From an uncultured bacterium (lineage in GTDB: Bacteria > Verrucomicrobiota > Kiritimatiellia > CAIKKV01 > CAITUY01): a stretch of 64,000 bases of DNA. The stretch spans positions 96,063 through 160,062 of the forward strand of contig CAIVSY010000078.1 of assembly GCA_903908715.1 (NCBI GenBank), read 5' to 3'. A program made the position numbers and the translations under genes. Shown in pieces: positions 34,420 through 43,906 of this stretch. Each line of letters begins with the position of its first letter. Position 1 is the first letter of the stretch. The notes beneath the pieces are model-generated. The model did no database searches. It was given only the letters and a program-made list of their open reading frames with translations, and was not told the DNA's origin.

Positions 34420-35264
34420 TCGACAGGTGGCGGAATCTTGAGCGTCTGACCAACCTTGACGTCCGGGGAAGACAAGTTGTTGAGTTTCATCAGCTCCTCA
34501 ACCGGGACTCCGTACATCATTGCAATCGCGTCCAGCGGCTGATTGGCTTCCACAACGTGAAGCAGTTCGCCAGGCTTGGATTCCAGCACTGCCGCATCCG
34601 CAACGGGCGCCGATTCAGCAACCGCGACATCTGCCTCAGGGGCCACCTCACCCGGCACTGCCTCCGCAGGAGCCGCACCACCCTTGGGCAGAGCCAGTTT
34701 CTGACCAATCTTCAGCGAATCACTCGCCAGATTGTTCAACTGCTTGATGGCCTTGACCGTCGTGCCATTCCTGACAGCAATGTGACCCAGTGTGTCGCCG
34801 GACTTGACCACATACTCGCCACCCGCAGCCACAACAGCCTTCGGAGCCGCCTTCGGTGCCGAGCTAACCTTGCGAGCCGGACGACGCGGCGCCGGCGCAT
34901 TCAGATCCACATAACCCGGAAGCGTCAGCTTCTTGCCAACGGTGATCTTGTTGGGATTGCTGATCTTGTTGAGCTTCATGATATCCCTCGTCGAGACATT
35001 GAAGCGCTTGGCAATGTAGGAAAGACTGTCACCCGATTGAACCGTGTAGACCTTGGTCGGCACTTCCACAGGCGGAAGCTCCACTCTTGGCGGAGGCTCC
35101 ACGACCGGCGGCAACACCGGCTCGGCCACAGGCGGCATCACCACAGGCGGCTCCTTGACCTCAACCGGCCGGGGACGCGTCGTCCCGCAACCCTGCAACA
35201 GCAATGACCCCACAACCACCACATGCAACACAGCAATCAGACCGATCATCCACGCCTTTTTCAC
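34416..35264 (-). CDS. LysM-repeat lipoprotein inside the dcw cluster
   Basis: A 282 aa lipoprotein with lipobox LLLQGC (C26), a proline/valine/glutamate-rich linker (about 30-70) and three LysM modules at about 72-117, 150-195 and 235-279. They start VYTVQSGDSLSYIAKRF, EYVVKSGDTLGHIAVR and LLHVVEANQPLDAIAMMY. LysM modules bind N-acetylglucosamine in peptidoglycan. No catalytic domain is attached, so it may be a wall-binding scaffold at the division site. It is translationally coupled to both murD and ftsW by 4 nt overlaps. Confidence 0.92.
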   Translation of the reverse strand: MKKAWMIGLIAVLHVVVVGSLLLQGCGTTRPRPVEVKEPPVVMPPVAEPVLPPVVEPPPRVELPPVEVPTKVYTVQSGDSLSYIAKRFNVSTRDIMKLNKISNPNKITVGKKLTLPGYVDLNAPAPRRPARKVSSAPKAAPKAVVAAGGEYVVKSGDTLGHIAVRNGTTVKAIKQLNNLASDSLKIGQKLALPKGGAAPAEAVPGEVAPEADVAVAESAPVADAAVLESKPGELLHVVEANQPLDAIAMMYGVPVEELMKLNNLSSPDVKVGQTLKIPPPVE

Positions 35265-36622
35265 TTCACTTCTCCTTGTTTAATTTCCAACACTCTTGCG
35301 GCGAATTGCTCGCCTCTATCCTCAAAACTCCTGAACTGATCAAAACTCGCACATCCAGGCGATAGCAGGATCGTTTCTCCCGCTGACGCCTCTCGCCATG
35401 CGCAACCCACAGCCTCTTTCAAGCCTGTACATATCACACATGGCACGACATCCCGCCATGCATCTGCTATCTGACTGGCATACTTCCCGATAACATAGAC
35501 CGCACGCACCTGCTTGACTAGTATTTTTTTTACTGAGTCAAGATCGCTTTCCTTGAGCAGGCCGCCGGCAATCAGGCGCACCGGACCGGAAACCATGCGG
35601 ATCCCGGCCGACATCGCCGCCAGATTGGTCGCCTTGCTGTCGTTGACAAACGATATACCGCGGATCACCGCCACAGTCTGCATACGGTGCGGCAGTCGTT
35701 CAAATGCGGCGGCCGCCTTCGAGACATTGGCCGGATCCAACACACACCCTTCCATGGCCGCCACGCAGGCCGCCGCCGTCCCCCCCATGACCTCATTATC
35801 AAAAATCGAGCCTTGAATGGAGACCGGATCCGGCAGCCTTGAGCTCTTGATCCATCCGGACTCATATCGATAATCCGCGCCCGCCGTCACACCAAAGGTT
35901 CGAACAGCACACGAATCGGGAACCACATCCCGTATATCTTGAACATCCCCGTCCGGCAGGACCGCCAGGCATCCCGGTCCTTGCCGGCGGAAAAGACGGG
36001 ACTTCATCTCGCGGTATTCCTCCATGGTGGCATGTCGGTCCAGATGATTGGGGTTGATGTTAAGCAGTATGGCAACATCCGGAGCAAACCGTTCCACTGT
36101 TTCGAGTTGGAAAGAACTGACTTCCGCCACCACCCAGTCGGGAGCCGGATCCAGAAGAGCCATAGCACTCAGCGGCACCCCGTAATTCGCGCCTGCCTCC
36201 GCTGTGTAGCCGCCTTGCCTCAATGTGTCACGGCAAAACTTGGCCAGCGTACTCTTCCCGTTGGAACCGGTCACAGCCAGCATTCGCGAAGACAAACACC
36301 TCCACCCCAGTTCCAGTTCAGCAAGGACAGGAATCCCCCGACGCCGACACTCCACAACACACGGCGCAGCGAAAGGCACCCCGGGGCTCAACACGCACAC
36401 CTCGAAATCACCCTGCGGCACTTCTCCGGCACCAGTCAGCACGAAAACCCCTGCCTGCCTCATCGTCTCCGCGCGCCTACGGAGCGGTTCGGCGTTCCCG
36501 TCATCCATGAGCGTAACCTTCGCGCCCTGCCGCAACAGCAGCCGGGCCGCCGCTTCACCACTCGATCCCAAGCCGATCACGAGTGCGGATTTCACCTGTA
36601 GGGGTTCTCGCCTTGTTGTCAT
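35261..36622 (-). CDS. murD: UDP-N-acetylmuramoylalanine--D-glutamate ligase
   Basis: A 453 aa Mur ligase adding D-glutamate to UDP-MurNAc-L-Ala in the cytoplasm. The N-terminal Rossmann domain starts ALVIGLGSSGEAAARLL. The ATP loop is VTGSNGKST, followed by AEVSSFQLET, NINPNHLDRH and FVNDSKATN, all MurD blocks, and a C-terminal LLSPGCASFDQFRSFEDRG, which is diagnostic. It lies 5 nt after mraY. Confidence 0.96.
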   Translation of the reverse strand: MTTRREPLQVKSALVIGLGSSGEAAARLLLRQGAKVTLMDDGNAEPLRRRAETMRQAGVFVLTGAGEVPQGDFEVCVLSPGVPFAAPCVVECRRRGIPVLAELELGWRCLSSRMLAVTGSNGKSTLAKFCRDTLRQGGYTAEAGANYGVPLSAMALLDPAPDWVVAEVSSFQLETVERFAPDVAILLNINPNHLDRHATMEEYREMKSRLFRRQGPGCLAVLPDGDVQDIRDVVPDSCAVRTFGVTAGADYRYESGWIKSSRLPDPVSIQGSIFDNEVMGGTAAACVAAMEGCVLDPANVSKAAAAFERLPHRMQTVAVIRGISFVNDSKATNLAAMSAGIRMVSGPVRLIAGGLLKESDLDSVKKILVKQVRAVYVIGKYASQIADAWRDVVPCVICTGLKEAVGCAWREASAGETILLSPGCASFDQFRSFEDRGEQFAARVLEIKQGEVK

Positions 36623-36627
36623 GAATC

Positions 36628-37728
36628 TTACCGGATCTTGAGTGTGGCCATGCCCAGTAACGCGAACAGGATGGAAAGGATCCAGAACCGGATCGTCACC
36701 TGCGTCTCACTCCATTTCCTGAGCTCGAAATGATGATGGATCGGCGCCATCGCGAATATCCGTTTACCGCGCAACTTGAAGGATGCCACCTGCAGGATCA
36801 CACTCACCGCCTCCATCACAAACACGCCGCCGATCAGCACCAGCACAACCTCCTGCTTGATCAGAATGGCCACCATCGCCATCCCGCCCCCGAGGGCCAG
36901 GCTACCCGTGTCCCCCATGAACATCTGTGCAGGGTGACAGTTGTACCAGAGGAAACCGAGACTGCCGCCCAGCAGACAGCCGCAAAAGACAGCCAGTTCC
37001 CCGCTCCCCGCCACGTAGGGAACCTTCAGGTATTCGGCAAAAGCACGATGCCCGGCCACATAGGCCATCACAAGATACGACAGCGCAACGGAACTCGTGC
37101 AGCCGATCGCAAGCCCGTCCAACCCGTCCGTCAGGTTTACAGCATTGCTGGCACCAACCACCACCAACGCCACAAATGTCAGCGTCAGGAAAATCCCCAT
37201 GTCGGCAATCAGCGGATCCTTGAGGAACGGGACCATCAACTGACGGACCGCAGTCCCGGTCTCGGGCAGCAGGAGCAGTACCACACCCATGAATACAGCC
37301 CAGAGGAGCTGGAGTCGTGACTTCGCCCTGGCGCTCAACCCCTTGGCGCTCTTCCCCTTGAGCTTGGCGTAATCATCCATGTAGCCAATCCATCCCATGA
37401 AAAGGAATGTTGCCAGGGTGAGCAAGACATGGACATTCAGGGGAATGGCCCACAATAAGGTGGCTATGGAGACCGACCCGATGATGAGAATCCCGCCCAT
37501 CGTCGGCGTCCCTTCTTTCTTTCCATGCAAGGCATGCAGGGGGGGCGCCTCTTCCTTCCTGACGAATTGCTGCACCTTGAGTCGCTTCAACTGGCGAATG
37601 ACCCAGGGGCCAAGAAAGACACTGATCAGGAAAGCAGTGGCTGCGCCCGCCAAGGCCCGCACAGTGATGTAACGAAAAATCCTCAGTTCTGAAACCCAAC
37701 CGCTCAACAAGTGCAAATAGTACAACAT
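36628..37728 (-). CDS. mraY: Phospho-N-acetylmuramoyl-pentapeptide transferase
   Basis: A 366 aa polytopic membrane enzyme making lipid I from UDP-MurNAc-pentapeptide and undecaprenyl phosphate. It contains KEGTPTMGG, the DDYAKL acidic motif, NAVNLTDGLDGLAIG and FMGDTGSLALGG, followed by APIHHHFELRKWSE, all MraY hallmarks. GGAGAAGG lies just upstream of the ATG. Confidence 0.96.
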   Translation of the reverse strand: MLYYLHLLSGWVSELRIFRYITVRALAGAATAFLISVFLGPWVIRQLKRLKVQQFVRKEEAPPLHALHGKKEGTPTMGGILIIGSVSIATLLWAIPLNVHVLLTLATFLFMGWIGYMDDYAKLKGKSAKGLSARAKSRLQLLWAVFMGVVLLLLPETGTAVRQLMVPFLKDPLIADMGIFLTLTFVALVVVGASNAVNLTDGLDGLAIGCTSSVALSYLVMAYVAGHRAFAEYLKVPYVAGSGELAVFCGCLLGGSLGFLWYNCHPAQMFMGDTGSLALGGGMAMVAILIKQEVVLVLIGGVFVMEAVSVILQVASFKLRGKRIFAMAPIHHHFELRKWSETQVTIRFWILSILFALLGMATLKIR

Positions 37729-37763
37729 ACCTTCTCCAAGCCAAGGGTCCGCCGGCTTTATTC

Positions 37764-39149
37764 TTACGCACCCAGTTTTGCCGTCACGATTTCCACAGCC
37801 CCTTCAAGGTGCATTCCCCGGGATGCCTTGAAAAGAACAAAATCTCCGTCCCGCAGTTTGCCTGCAAGGAATTCCCCCGCCTCGGCCGCATCCCCGCAAC
37901 GCCGGACACAGGCCGCGGGGATCCCCCCCGCCAGGGCTCCCTCAGCCATGTATCCTCCAAGGCGGCCGACTGTAACCACGCCACACCAGGCTCCTGAAGC
38001 CAGTTCTCGACCGATGGCCTCGTGTTCAGCCTCTGCTCCGGACCCAAGTTCCAGCATGTCTCCCAGCACCAGCCAGCGCCTCCCTGCCCAGGGAATTCCG
38101 GAAAAGGCCCGGATGGCCGCACGTACACTCATGGGGTTCGCGTTGTACGCGTCATTGATCATCTGGACCCCTCCGGCACAGACCTTTTCCCACCGCATCG
38201 GCGGCGCCTTGTAGTGCGCCAGGGAAAGCGATAGGGCATCCCATGAAACCTCAAATCCGCGCGCCACAGCAACCGCCAGCGCTGCGTTCCGCAAATTGTG
38301 CTCTCCGGGAACCGGCAGGGACAGGTCGACCTTTTCACCCGAACTGCACTCGTGAACCGAGCCCCGACCCGCGGCCGCATCCTGGATACTCAGGACATAG
38401 TCAGCCGCCGCACCCGATGAAACGGTCAGCAGCCGGCACGCCGCCATCGCCTTCAATGGACGAAAGCAGGGCTCATCCACATTCACCACAGCCGTCCCGG
38501 AATCCGGCAAACAAGAAAACAAGCCCCCCTTCTCCCTTGCAATGGCCTCCACGGATCCGAAGAACTCCAAGTGCACAGGCCCCACATTGGTAATTACACC
38601 CCAATCCGGAGAGGCAATCCTGCACAACGGCGCCATCTCCCCAGGATGGCTGATCCCCAATTCGAGAACCCCCACACGGGTGTTTTCAGGCATGGCCAGG
38701 ATGCTGAGCGGCAAGCCGATCTCGTTGTTCCAGTTCCCCATCGTCCGAGCCGTGGCATATTGCTCCGCGAGGATTCTGGCAATCATCTCCTTAACCGTTG
38801 TCTTGCCTGCGCTGCCTGTCACACCGATAATCCGGAATCCCCTCTGCCTTCGGTAACCGGAAGCAATCGCCCCCAGCGCATGAACGGTGTCGTCCACCGA
38901 CAGGCATGGCAGGTATTGCCCCGCGTCGACAGCCCGATCCCTCCGCACAAGGGCCGCCGCCGCACCACGGGCCGCCGCTTCCCTGACGAAGTCATGACCA
39001 TCCACACGGGCACCTCGAATGGCAACAAAAAGTGTGCCGGGGCTAACCCGTGAGGTATCGTGCACGACGCCCTGGACGGCACGGGACGGCAGGCGCGTCC
39101 AGGCTCCGGAAGACCAACCGGCAAGATCCCCTGGCTGCAACACGGGCAT
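37764..39149 (-). CDS. murF: UDP-MurNAc-tripeptide--D-alanyl-D-alanine ligase
   Basis: A 461 aa Mur ligase adding D-Ala-D-Ala. The N-terminal domain has DTSRVSPGTLFVAIRG. The ATP-binding loop is VTGSAGKTTVKEMIA, with NWNNEIGLPLSIL, ELGISHPGEM, NDAYNANPMSVRAAI and VLGDMLELG, matching MurF. It starts 3 nt after the murE stop. Confidence 0.95.
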   Translation of the reverse strand: MPVLQPGDLAGWSSGAWTRLPSRAVQGVVHDTSRVSPGTLFVAIRGARVDGHDFVREAAARGAAAALVRRDRAVDAGQYLPCLSVDDTVHALGAIASGYRRQRGFRIIGVTGSAGKTTVKEMIARILAEQYATARTMGNWNNEIGLPLSILAMPENTRVGVLELGISHPGEMAPLCRIASPDWGVITNVGPVHLEFFGSVEAIAREKGGLFSCLPDSGTAVVNVDEPCFRPLKAMAACRLLTVSSGAAADYVLSIQDAAAGRGSVHECSSGEKVDLSLPVPGEHNLRNAALAVAVARGFEVSWDALSLSLAHYKAPPMRWEKVCAGGVQMINDAYNANPMSVRAAIRAFSGIPWAGRRWLVLGDMLELGSGAEAEHEAIGRELASGAWCGVVTVGRLGGYMAEGALAGGIPAACVRRCGDAAEAGEFLAGKLRDGDFVLFKASRGMHLEGAVEIVTAKLGA

Positions 39150-39152
39150 GGG

Positions 39153-40622
39153 TTATGCAACGCCTCCCTGCAGGAGTCCGCGCACAACCTTCCGGTCATC
39201 AAACGGAATAATGGTTCCGGCGAATTCCTGGATGTTTTCATGTCCTTTCCCGGCCACCAGCACAATATCTCCCTCACGGGCGAACGAAAGGGCGGCGGAA
39301 ATGGCGGTTGCGCGATCTTCGATCACCTCGCAGAGGGCCTGGGTGGAAATCCCCTGCCGGATCTGCCGCAGGATTTCCTGGGGTTCCTCACGGCGAGGAT
39401 TATCGGAGGTGAGGATTGTCAGGTCCGCCAGCCGGGACGCAACAGCTCCCATCAGCGGCCGCTTTGTCTGGTCCCGGTTGCCGCCACACCCGAAAACTAC
39501 AATCAAGCGGCCAGCCGTGTAGGGTCTCAAGGTCTGCAGCACATTCGACAAGGCGTCATCCGTGTGGGCATAGTCCACAAACACCCGGAAGCCGCGCGAT
39601 GTGGGAATTTCCTCAAGACGGCCCGGCACCGCACGGCACTCTGCAAGAGCCTTCAGGACCACGGATTCCTCCAGTCCCATGGCACGGCCCGCCGTGTAGG
39701 CACCCAATGCATTCTGGACATTGAACCGCCCGAGGAGATGAATACGGATTGTGCTTTCCCCCCACGGGCTCGTCACACGGAAGGAACTGCCTTCCCCGTC
39801 AAATACCGGATCATGGGCACGCACGGCCGCGCCTTCATTCAAGCCAAATGTCAGCACTTTCCCGCAACCCTTGGCGGCATCCGCCAAGGCCGCGCCGTGG
39901 GCATCATCCCCATTGATAACCGCCACACCCGGTTTCCCCCCGCCCAACCGCTCGAACAGCTTCCTCTTTGCCGCGAAATAGCCCTCCATCGTTTTATGGT
40001 AATCCAGATGATCCCTTGTCAGATTAGTGAAGAGGGCCAAATCGAAATCCACCCCAAGCACCCTTTCCTGGTCCAGCGCATGCGACGAAACCTCCATCAC
40101 AACGCTACGGCAACCCGCCTTGAGCATCTGGTCGAACAGGCCCTGCAAATCACTCGACTCCGGCGTGGTCCGGGACGCAGGGATAACCCGCTCGCCCACC
40201 TCGTACTGGACAGTACCAATCAGGCCGGGCCTGCGACCCGAGGCCTGCAGCATATCCCGGATCATAAAAGCGGTTGTGGTCTTTCCATTGGTCCCCGTGA
40301 CTCCCGCAACGTTAAGACGCCCCGTCGGATGCTGGAAGAAGGCGTCCGCCGCTTCGGCCAGAGCCCTTCTGGCATTCGCCACATGGATATGGACTGTATC
40401 CCGTACCGCTACACGGCCATGCTCGGTCACCACCGCAGCGGCACCCCGTCGAATGGCTTCCTGGACGAATTCCGCACCATCACGACACTCACCTGAAATC
40501 GCGACAAACAGGTTATCCGGACGCACCTGCCGGGAATCATAGGCAACCCCACTGATCGAACAGTCGGTATTCCCCCGTACTCCGATGTGCACCACATGCC
40601 TTAAGAGTTCGTCCAGTTTCAT
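39153..40622 (-). CDS. murE: UDP-MurNAc-L-alanyl-D-glutamate--2,6-diaminopimelate ligase
   Basis: A 489 aa Mur ligase. VTGTNGKTTTAFMI is the ATP loop, with EVSSHALDQERV and FTNLTRDHLDYHKTM typical of MurE. DNPRREEP contains the DNPR motif that recognises meso-diaminopimelate rather than lysine, which indicates a DAP-type wall. It overlaps ftsI by 4 nt. Confidence 0.96.
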   Translation of the reverse strand: MKLDELLRHVVHIGVRGNTDCSISGVAYDSRQVRPDNLFVAISGECRDGAEFVQEAIRRGAAAVVTEHGRVAVRDTVHIHVANARRALAEAADAFFQHPTGRLNVAGVTGTNGKTTTAFMIRDMLQASGRRPGLIGTVQYEVGERVIPASRTTPESSDLQGLFDQMLKAGCRSVVMEVSSHALDQERVLGVDFDLALFTNLTRDHLDYHKTMEGYFAAKRKLFERLGGGKPGVAVINGDDAHGAALADAAKGCGKVLTFGLNEGAAVRAHDPVFDGEGSSFRVTSPWGESTIRIHLLGRFNVQNALGAYTAGRAMGLEESVVLKALAECRAVPGRLEEIPTSRGFRVFVDYAHTDDALSNVLQTLRPYTAGRLIVVFGCGGNRDQTKRPLMGAVASRLADLTILTSDNPRREEPQEILRQIRQGISTQALCEVIEDRATAISAALSFAREGDIVLVAGKGHENIQEFAGTIIPFDDRKVVRGLLQGGVA

Positions 40623-42364
40623 GGCCGGTTCGCCCTGCCGGCATAATACATGGCGGTTTGCTCCGGCGACGCAGGCATAAGCCCCAGGTAGCGGACGGCT
40701 TGCTCCGCAATCTCGCTGAACACTGGCGCTGCCACCAATCCCCCTGTATGCAAAGGTTGCGGCTCATCCACCACAATAATCATCCCGATTTCCGGCGCCT
40801 CTGCCGGAAGAAAGCCGGCGAACGAAGCCATGTAGTCGCTCTCGGAGTACCGGCCCGCGACCACCTTCTGCGCCGTGCCGGTCTTGCCTGCCACCGTGAA
40901 TCCTTCCACGCAGGCCTTCGCTCCCGTCCCCCCCTCTTCCGTAACCCTGGCTAGCAGCTTCCTCATCAAAACGGCTGTTTCAGGACGAATGGGCCGGCTC
41001 AGCACCTGGGGTACCTGCCGCATCAGCACCGTCCCATTGGCCGAAACCACTTCCTTGACGACATAAGGACGCATGATTTGGCCGTCGTTGGCTATTCCGC
41101 AAATGACGCCAAGCATCTGCAAGGCTGTAACCGCCACCCCTTGCCCAATCGCCACACGGCTGGAACTGATCGCCGTCCATTGTGCCACGGGGCGAAGGAT
41201 ACCCCCTTCCTCACCGGGAAGATCGATCCCAAGCCGTCTCCCGATCATGAAACTCCGCAAGGAGGACTCCAGTTGCCGGTCCCCCATCAGGATGGCGATC
41301 TTCGCCGCACCAATGTTGCTGGACTTCTTGAGAATATCCGCCACATCCAGCCGACCATAGGCATGATAGTCACGCAATATCTTGTTCTGGTAGAGCCAGC
41401 GCCCGTTCTCACAGTCAAATACATTTTCCGGCTTAACAATCCCCTGGTCGAGCGCGGCTGCAATAACCGCCACCTTGAATGTCGAACCGGGCTCATATAC
41501 GTACCCGATCGCCCGGTTCAGCTTCTGAAGGTCTCCTGCCGCCCGGAACTGGTTGGGATCAAATCCGGGACGACTTGCCATGGCAAGAATCTCTCCCGTC
41601 TTCACATGCTGGATGATCGCCATGGCCGCCTTGGCATGATGGCGTTCCACCGTCGCATCCAGGGCTTTTTCCAGCATATATTGAAGGTTCTGGTCGATAG
41701 TCAGAACAACGTCCGCCCCCTCCCGCGGAGCAATTTCACGAATCCGACGGTCATACATTTCGCGCCGACGGCCATCCAAACGGCTTTCCCGCAGCCCCGG
41801 GATGCCCTTCAAGTAGCTTTCCATACCCTGCTCGATCCCGCTGGACCCGACACCGTCATGGTTGACAAAGCCGAGCACATGGCAAAGGTTCTGACCTTGC
41901 GGGTAATGCCGCGTCATGGAATCGCTGAAGTACACCGACGGCAACTTCATCCGCGCCAATTCCGCCGCCTTCTCCTGCGGCACAAAGCGCTGTACATACG
42001 CGAAGTGGCGGTTGGTTGTATTCAACCGGGTGGAGAGTTCCGCCTCATCCAGATGCAGCACACGCGCCAGTTGCCCGGCCACCGAGGAGAGGCGGTTGCT
42101 GGCCAGCAAGGGCGCCGGATCCACCCAGACATCCTTGACACCTATGTTGGCCGCAAGAATGTTCGCGGATGGACTGCCGTCCAGAATCCTCCCACGGGGT
42201 ACAGTCAGGGTTTCCCGGTAGGTCCGGGTCTTAACCGTACGAGTGCGACCGGCATCCTGTATCGCCACATGCAGGAACACCAGTCGCACGACCAGACCCG
42301 CGAGGGCTATGCATAGCAGCACAGCCACCCATATGTACCTGGTAGTTCTACGGGCCTCAGTCAT
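40619..42364 (-). CDS. ftsI: Division transpeptidase FtsI (PBP3)
   Basis: A 581 aa class B penicillin-binding protein with one N-terminal membrane segment (about 10-32). The active-site SxxK is S294-K297 in EPGSTFK, SSN lies in LKKSSNIGAAK and KTGT in VAGKTGTAQK. It crosslinks septal peptidoglycan in the periplasm with FtsW. No PASTA domain is present; the protein ends soon after the transpeptidase domain. It overlaps the ftsL-like gene by 8 nt. Confidence 0.95.
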   Translation of the reverse strand: MTEARRTTRYIWVAVLLCIALAGLVVRLVFLHVAIQDAGRTRTVKTRTYRETLTVPRGRILDGSPSANILAANIGVKDVWVDPAPLLASNRLSSVAGQLARVLHLDEAELSTRLNTTNRHFAYVQRFVPQEKAAELARMKLPSVYFSDSMTRHYPQGQNLCHVLGFVNHDGVGSSGIEQGMESYLKGIPGLRESRLDGRRREMYDRRIREIAPREGADVVLTIDQNLQYMLEKALDATVERHHAKAAMAIIQHVKTGEILAMASRPGFDPNQFRAAGDLQKLNRAIGYVYEPGSTFKVAVIAAALDQGIVKPENVFDCENGRWLYQNKILRDYHAYGRLDVADILKKSSNIGAAKIAILMGDRQLESSLRSFMIGRRLGIDLPGEEGGILRPVAQWTAISSSRVAIGQGVAVTALQMLGVICGIANDGQIMRPYVVKEVVSANGTVLMRQVPQVLSRPIRPETAVLMRKLLARVTEEGGTGAKACVEGFTVAGKTGTAQKVVAGRYSESDYMASFAGFLPAEAPEIGMIIVVDEPQPLHTGGLVAAPVFSEIAEQAVRYLGLMPASPEQTAMYYAGRANRP

Positions 42365-42746
42365 TCATGACAACCCTGTCAACCCGGGCATACCGCGCCG
42401 GAGGACGCACTTCAGGAATAACCGACGAGTCAATGGTGCCATCGGCGCGCATCCGCACAATCTGCTCCCTGCCCGGCCAGGTCATCACCAGGCCATGCGC
42501 CTTGAGCGCCTGTTCCATGCTCGCGGGGGAAAGTCGGCTGGCCCATTCACATTGTTCCCGCACAACATCCTGGCGCAACTGGACACTGCGGGACTCCAGG
42601 GCCTTGATCTCCTGGCCTAAAGCCTCGGTCTTGGCCTTGAGGCAAACGTACACCAGCGAGAATCCCGCCAGCACCACCAGCACCACCGCCAACGGAGCGG
42701 GAAACACAAAACCTGCCTGATTCTTCTTCCTGTTACGCTTTGCCAT
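42357..42746 (-). CDS. FtsL-like division protein
   Basis: A 129 aa bitopic protein: a basic N-terminus (KRNRKK), one membrane helix at about 15-35 and a coiled-coil segment (KAKTEALGQEIKALESR) in the periplasm. The position between rsmH and ftsI is that of ftsL in most bacteria. Sequence conservation of FtsL is low, so the call depends on topology and location. Starting at GTG 42755 would overlap the rsmH stop by 4 nt; the ATG at 42746 with GAGG upstream was chosen. Confidence 0.75.
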   Translation of the reverse strand: MAKRNRKKNQAGFVFPAPLAVVLVVLAGFSLVYVCLKAKTEALGQEIKALESRSVQLRQDVVREQCEWASRLSPASMEQALKAHGLVMTWPGREQIVRMRADGTIDSSVIPEVRPPARYARVDRVVMND

Positions 42747-42751
42747 AACCC

Positions 42752-43675
42752 TCACCTTTTCCTTTCAGCCGCCCGCAGCTTTGCTGACCGCGCACGCGGA
42801 TTCCTTTCACATTCCCCCGCGGAAGCCATCACCGGTTTCCGCGTTAACACCTCAACCCTGGGCTCCCTGCCGACCCATCGACGCCCGCCCTCCGCCAGTG
42901 ACTCCCAGCGCCCCTGATGCTCCGCCATGAAGTGCTTCACAATCCGGTCTTCCAGGCTGTGAAACGAAATCACCACCAGCCTTCCACCCGGAGCCAGCAG
43001 GCCCAACCCTGCCGTTAAACCTTCCTCCAAGGCCTTCAATTCATCATTCACGGCAATTCGCAGGGCCTGGAAAACACGCGTCGCCGGATGAATCCGCCCA
43101 CGCCGTCCCCCGTACACCCGCATCACCAGATCCGCCAATTCACCCGTACGGGACAGCTTCTCACGCGACCGGCTTTCCACCACCCGCCTCGCCACAGACC
43201 GCGCCCTGGGTTCTTCCCCATACCGGAAGAAAACATCCGCCAGTTCCTCCTCCCGGAGCTCATTCAGAAGGTCGGCGGCCGTCCTCCCCGCCATCCGGTC
43301 CATCCGCATATCCAACGGTCCGTCCTTCATGAAGCTGAACCCGCGTTCCGCATGATCCAGCTGGTCGGAGGAAATCCCGATATCCAGCAAAACCCCGTCC
43401 ACTCCCGCCACACCATTCGCTGCCGCCACCTCGTCCATGCTGGCAAAAGAAGCCTGAACAAACCTGCAACGCTCCGCCAACACACCGATCGCCGCCCTGG
43501 ACCTCTCAAGCGCCCCCGCATCCCGATCGAGAGCCAGTAGCCGCCCGGCAGGACCTACCGCCTCCAAAATCGCCTTGGCATGGCCTCCGCCTCCCACCGT
43601 GCCGTCCACATAGGTACCGCCCGGCCTCGGCGCAAGCCATTGAACCACTTCATCAGGCAGCACCGGCAGATGCAT
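42752..43675 (-). CDS. rsmH: 16S rRNA (cytosine1402-N4)-methyltransferase
   Basis: A SAM-dependent methyltransferase (mraW) of about 307 aa. It starts MHLPVLPDEVV, then the SAM loop VDGTVGGGGHAKAIL, DGVLLDIGISSDQLD, GFSFMKDGPLDMRMD, RIHPATRVFQALRIAVN and VISFHSLEDRIVKHF, all diagnostic. An ATG 6 nt upstream (43681) is also possible; the GGGGA spacing favours 43675. The frame is open further upstream to 43738 but that part is not conserved-looking. Confidence 0.95.
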   Translation of the reverse strand: MHLPVLPDEVVQWLAPRPGGTYVDGTVGGGGHAKAILEAVGPAGRLLALDRDAGALERSRAAIGVLAERCRFVQASFASMDEVAAANGVAGVDGVLLDIGISSDQLDHAERGFSFMKDGPLDMRMDRMAGRTAADLLNELREEELADVFFRYGEEPRARSVARRVVESRSREKLSRTGELADLVMRVYGGRRGRIHPATRVFQALRIAVNDELKALEEGLTAGLGLLAPGGRLVVISFHSLEDRIVKHFMAEHQGRWESLAEGGRRWVGREPRVEVLTRKPVMASAGECERNPRARSAKLRAAERKR

Positions 43676-43874
43676 GGGCATTCCCCGGCTTGCCAACCTC
43701 GCTCCGGCGTACCGCCGTGCTGGCAATCCGCAATCCACCGCGATTCAAGTGACGCAACCCAGGCATCATGCCCAGCATCTCCAACCGCTTTCGCGGCAGT
43801 TTCAGCCACCGCAGCCCGTCGCACCGGCCCGTTATCGAACCGCTCATCTGCATGAAGAGCGCGATTTGTGACAT
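43653..43874 (-). CDS. Possible small basic protein between mraZ and rsmH
   Basis: A 73 aa reading frame fills most of the 231 nt gap between mraZ and rsmH and overlaps the rsmH start by 23 nt. AAGGGA stands 6 nt before the ATG at 43874 (another ATG is at 43880). The product is rich in R, L and M (for example RWLKLPRKRLEMLGMM) and has no recognised domain. Several frames on both strands are open here, so it may be noncoding. The spacing and ribosome binding site are the only support. Confidence 0.35.
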   Translation of the reverse strand: MSQIALFMQMSGSITGRCDGLRWLKLPRKRLEMLGMMPGLRHLNRGGLRIASTAVRRSEVGKPGNAHASAGAA

Positions 43875-43906
43875 TCTCATTCCCTTGTTTCCTCAAGCCC
43901 CTTGCT

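Noticed and set aside
39060..40496. Long plus-strand open frame (478 codons)
   Set aside because: It lies wholly antisense to murF/murE, whose Mur-ligase motifs are intact. Its translation is rich in H, R and P without any domain, as expected of the complement of a GC-rich gene.
41078..42316. Plus-strand open frame of 412 codons
   Set aside because: Antisense to ftsI, which has SxxK, SSN and KTGT motifs in order. No start signal or recognisable motif supports the opposite frame.
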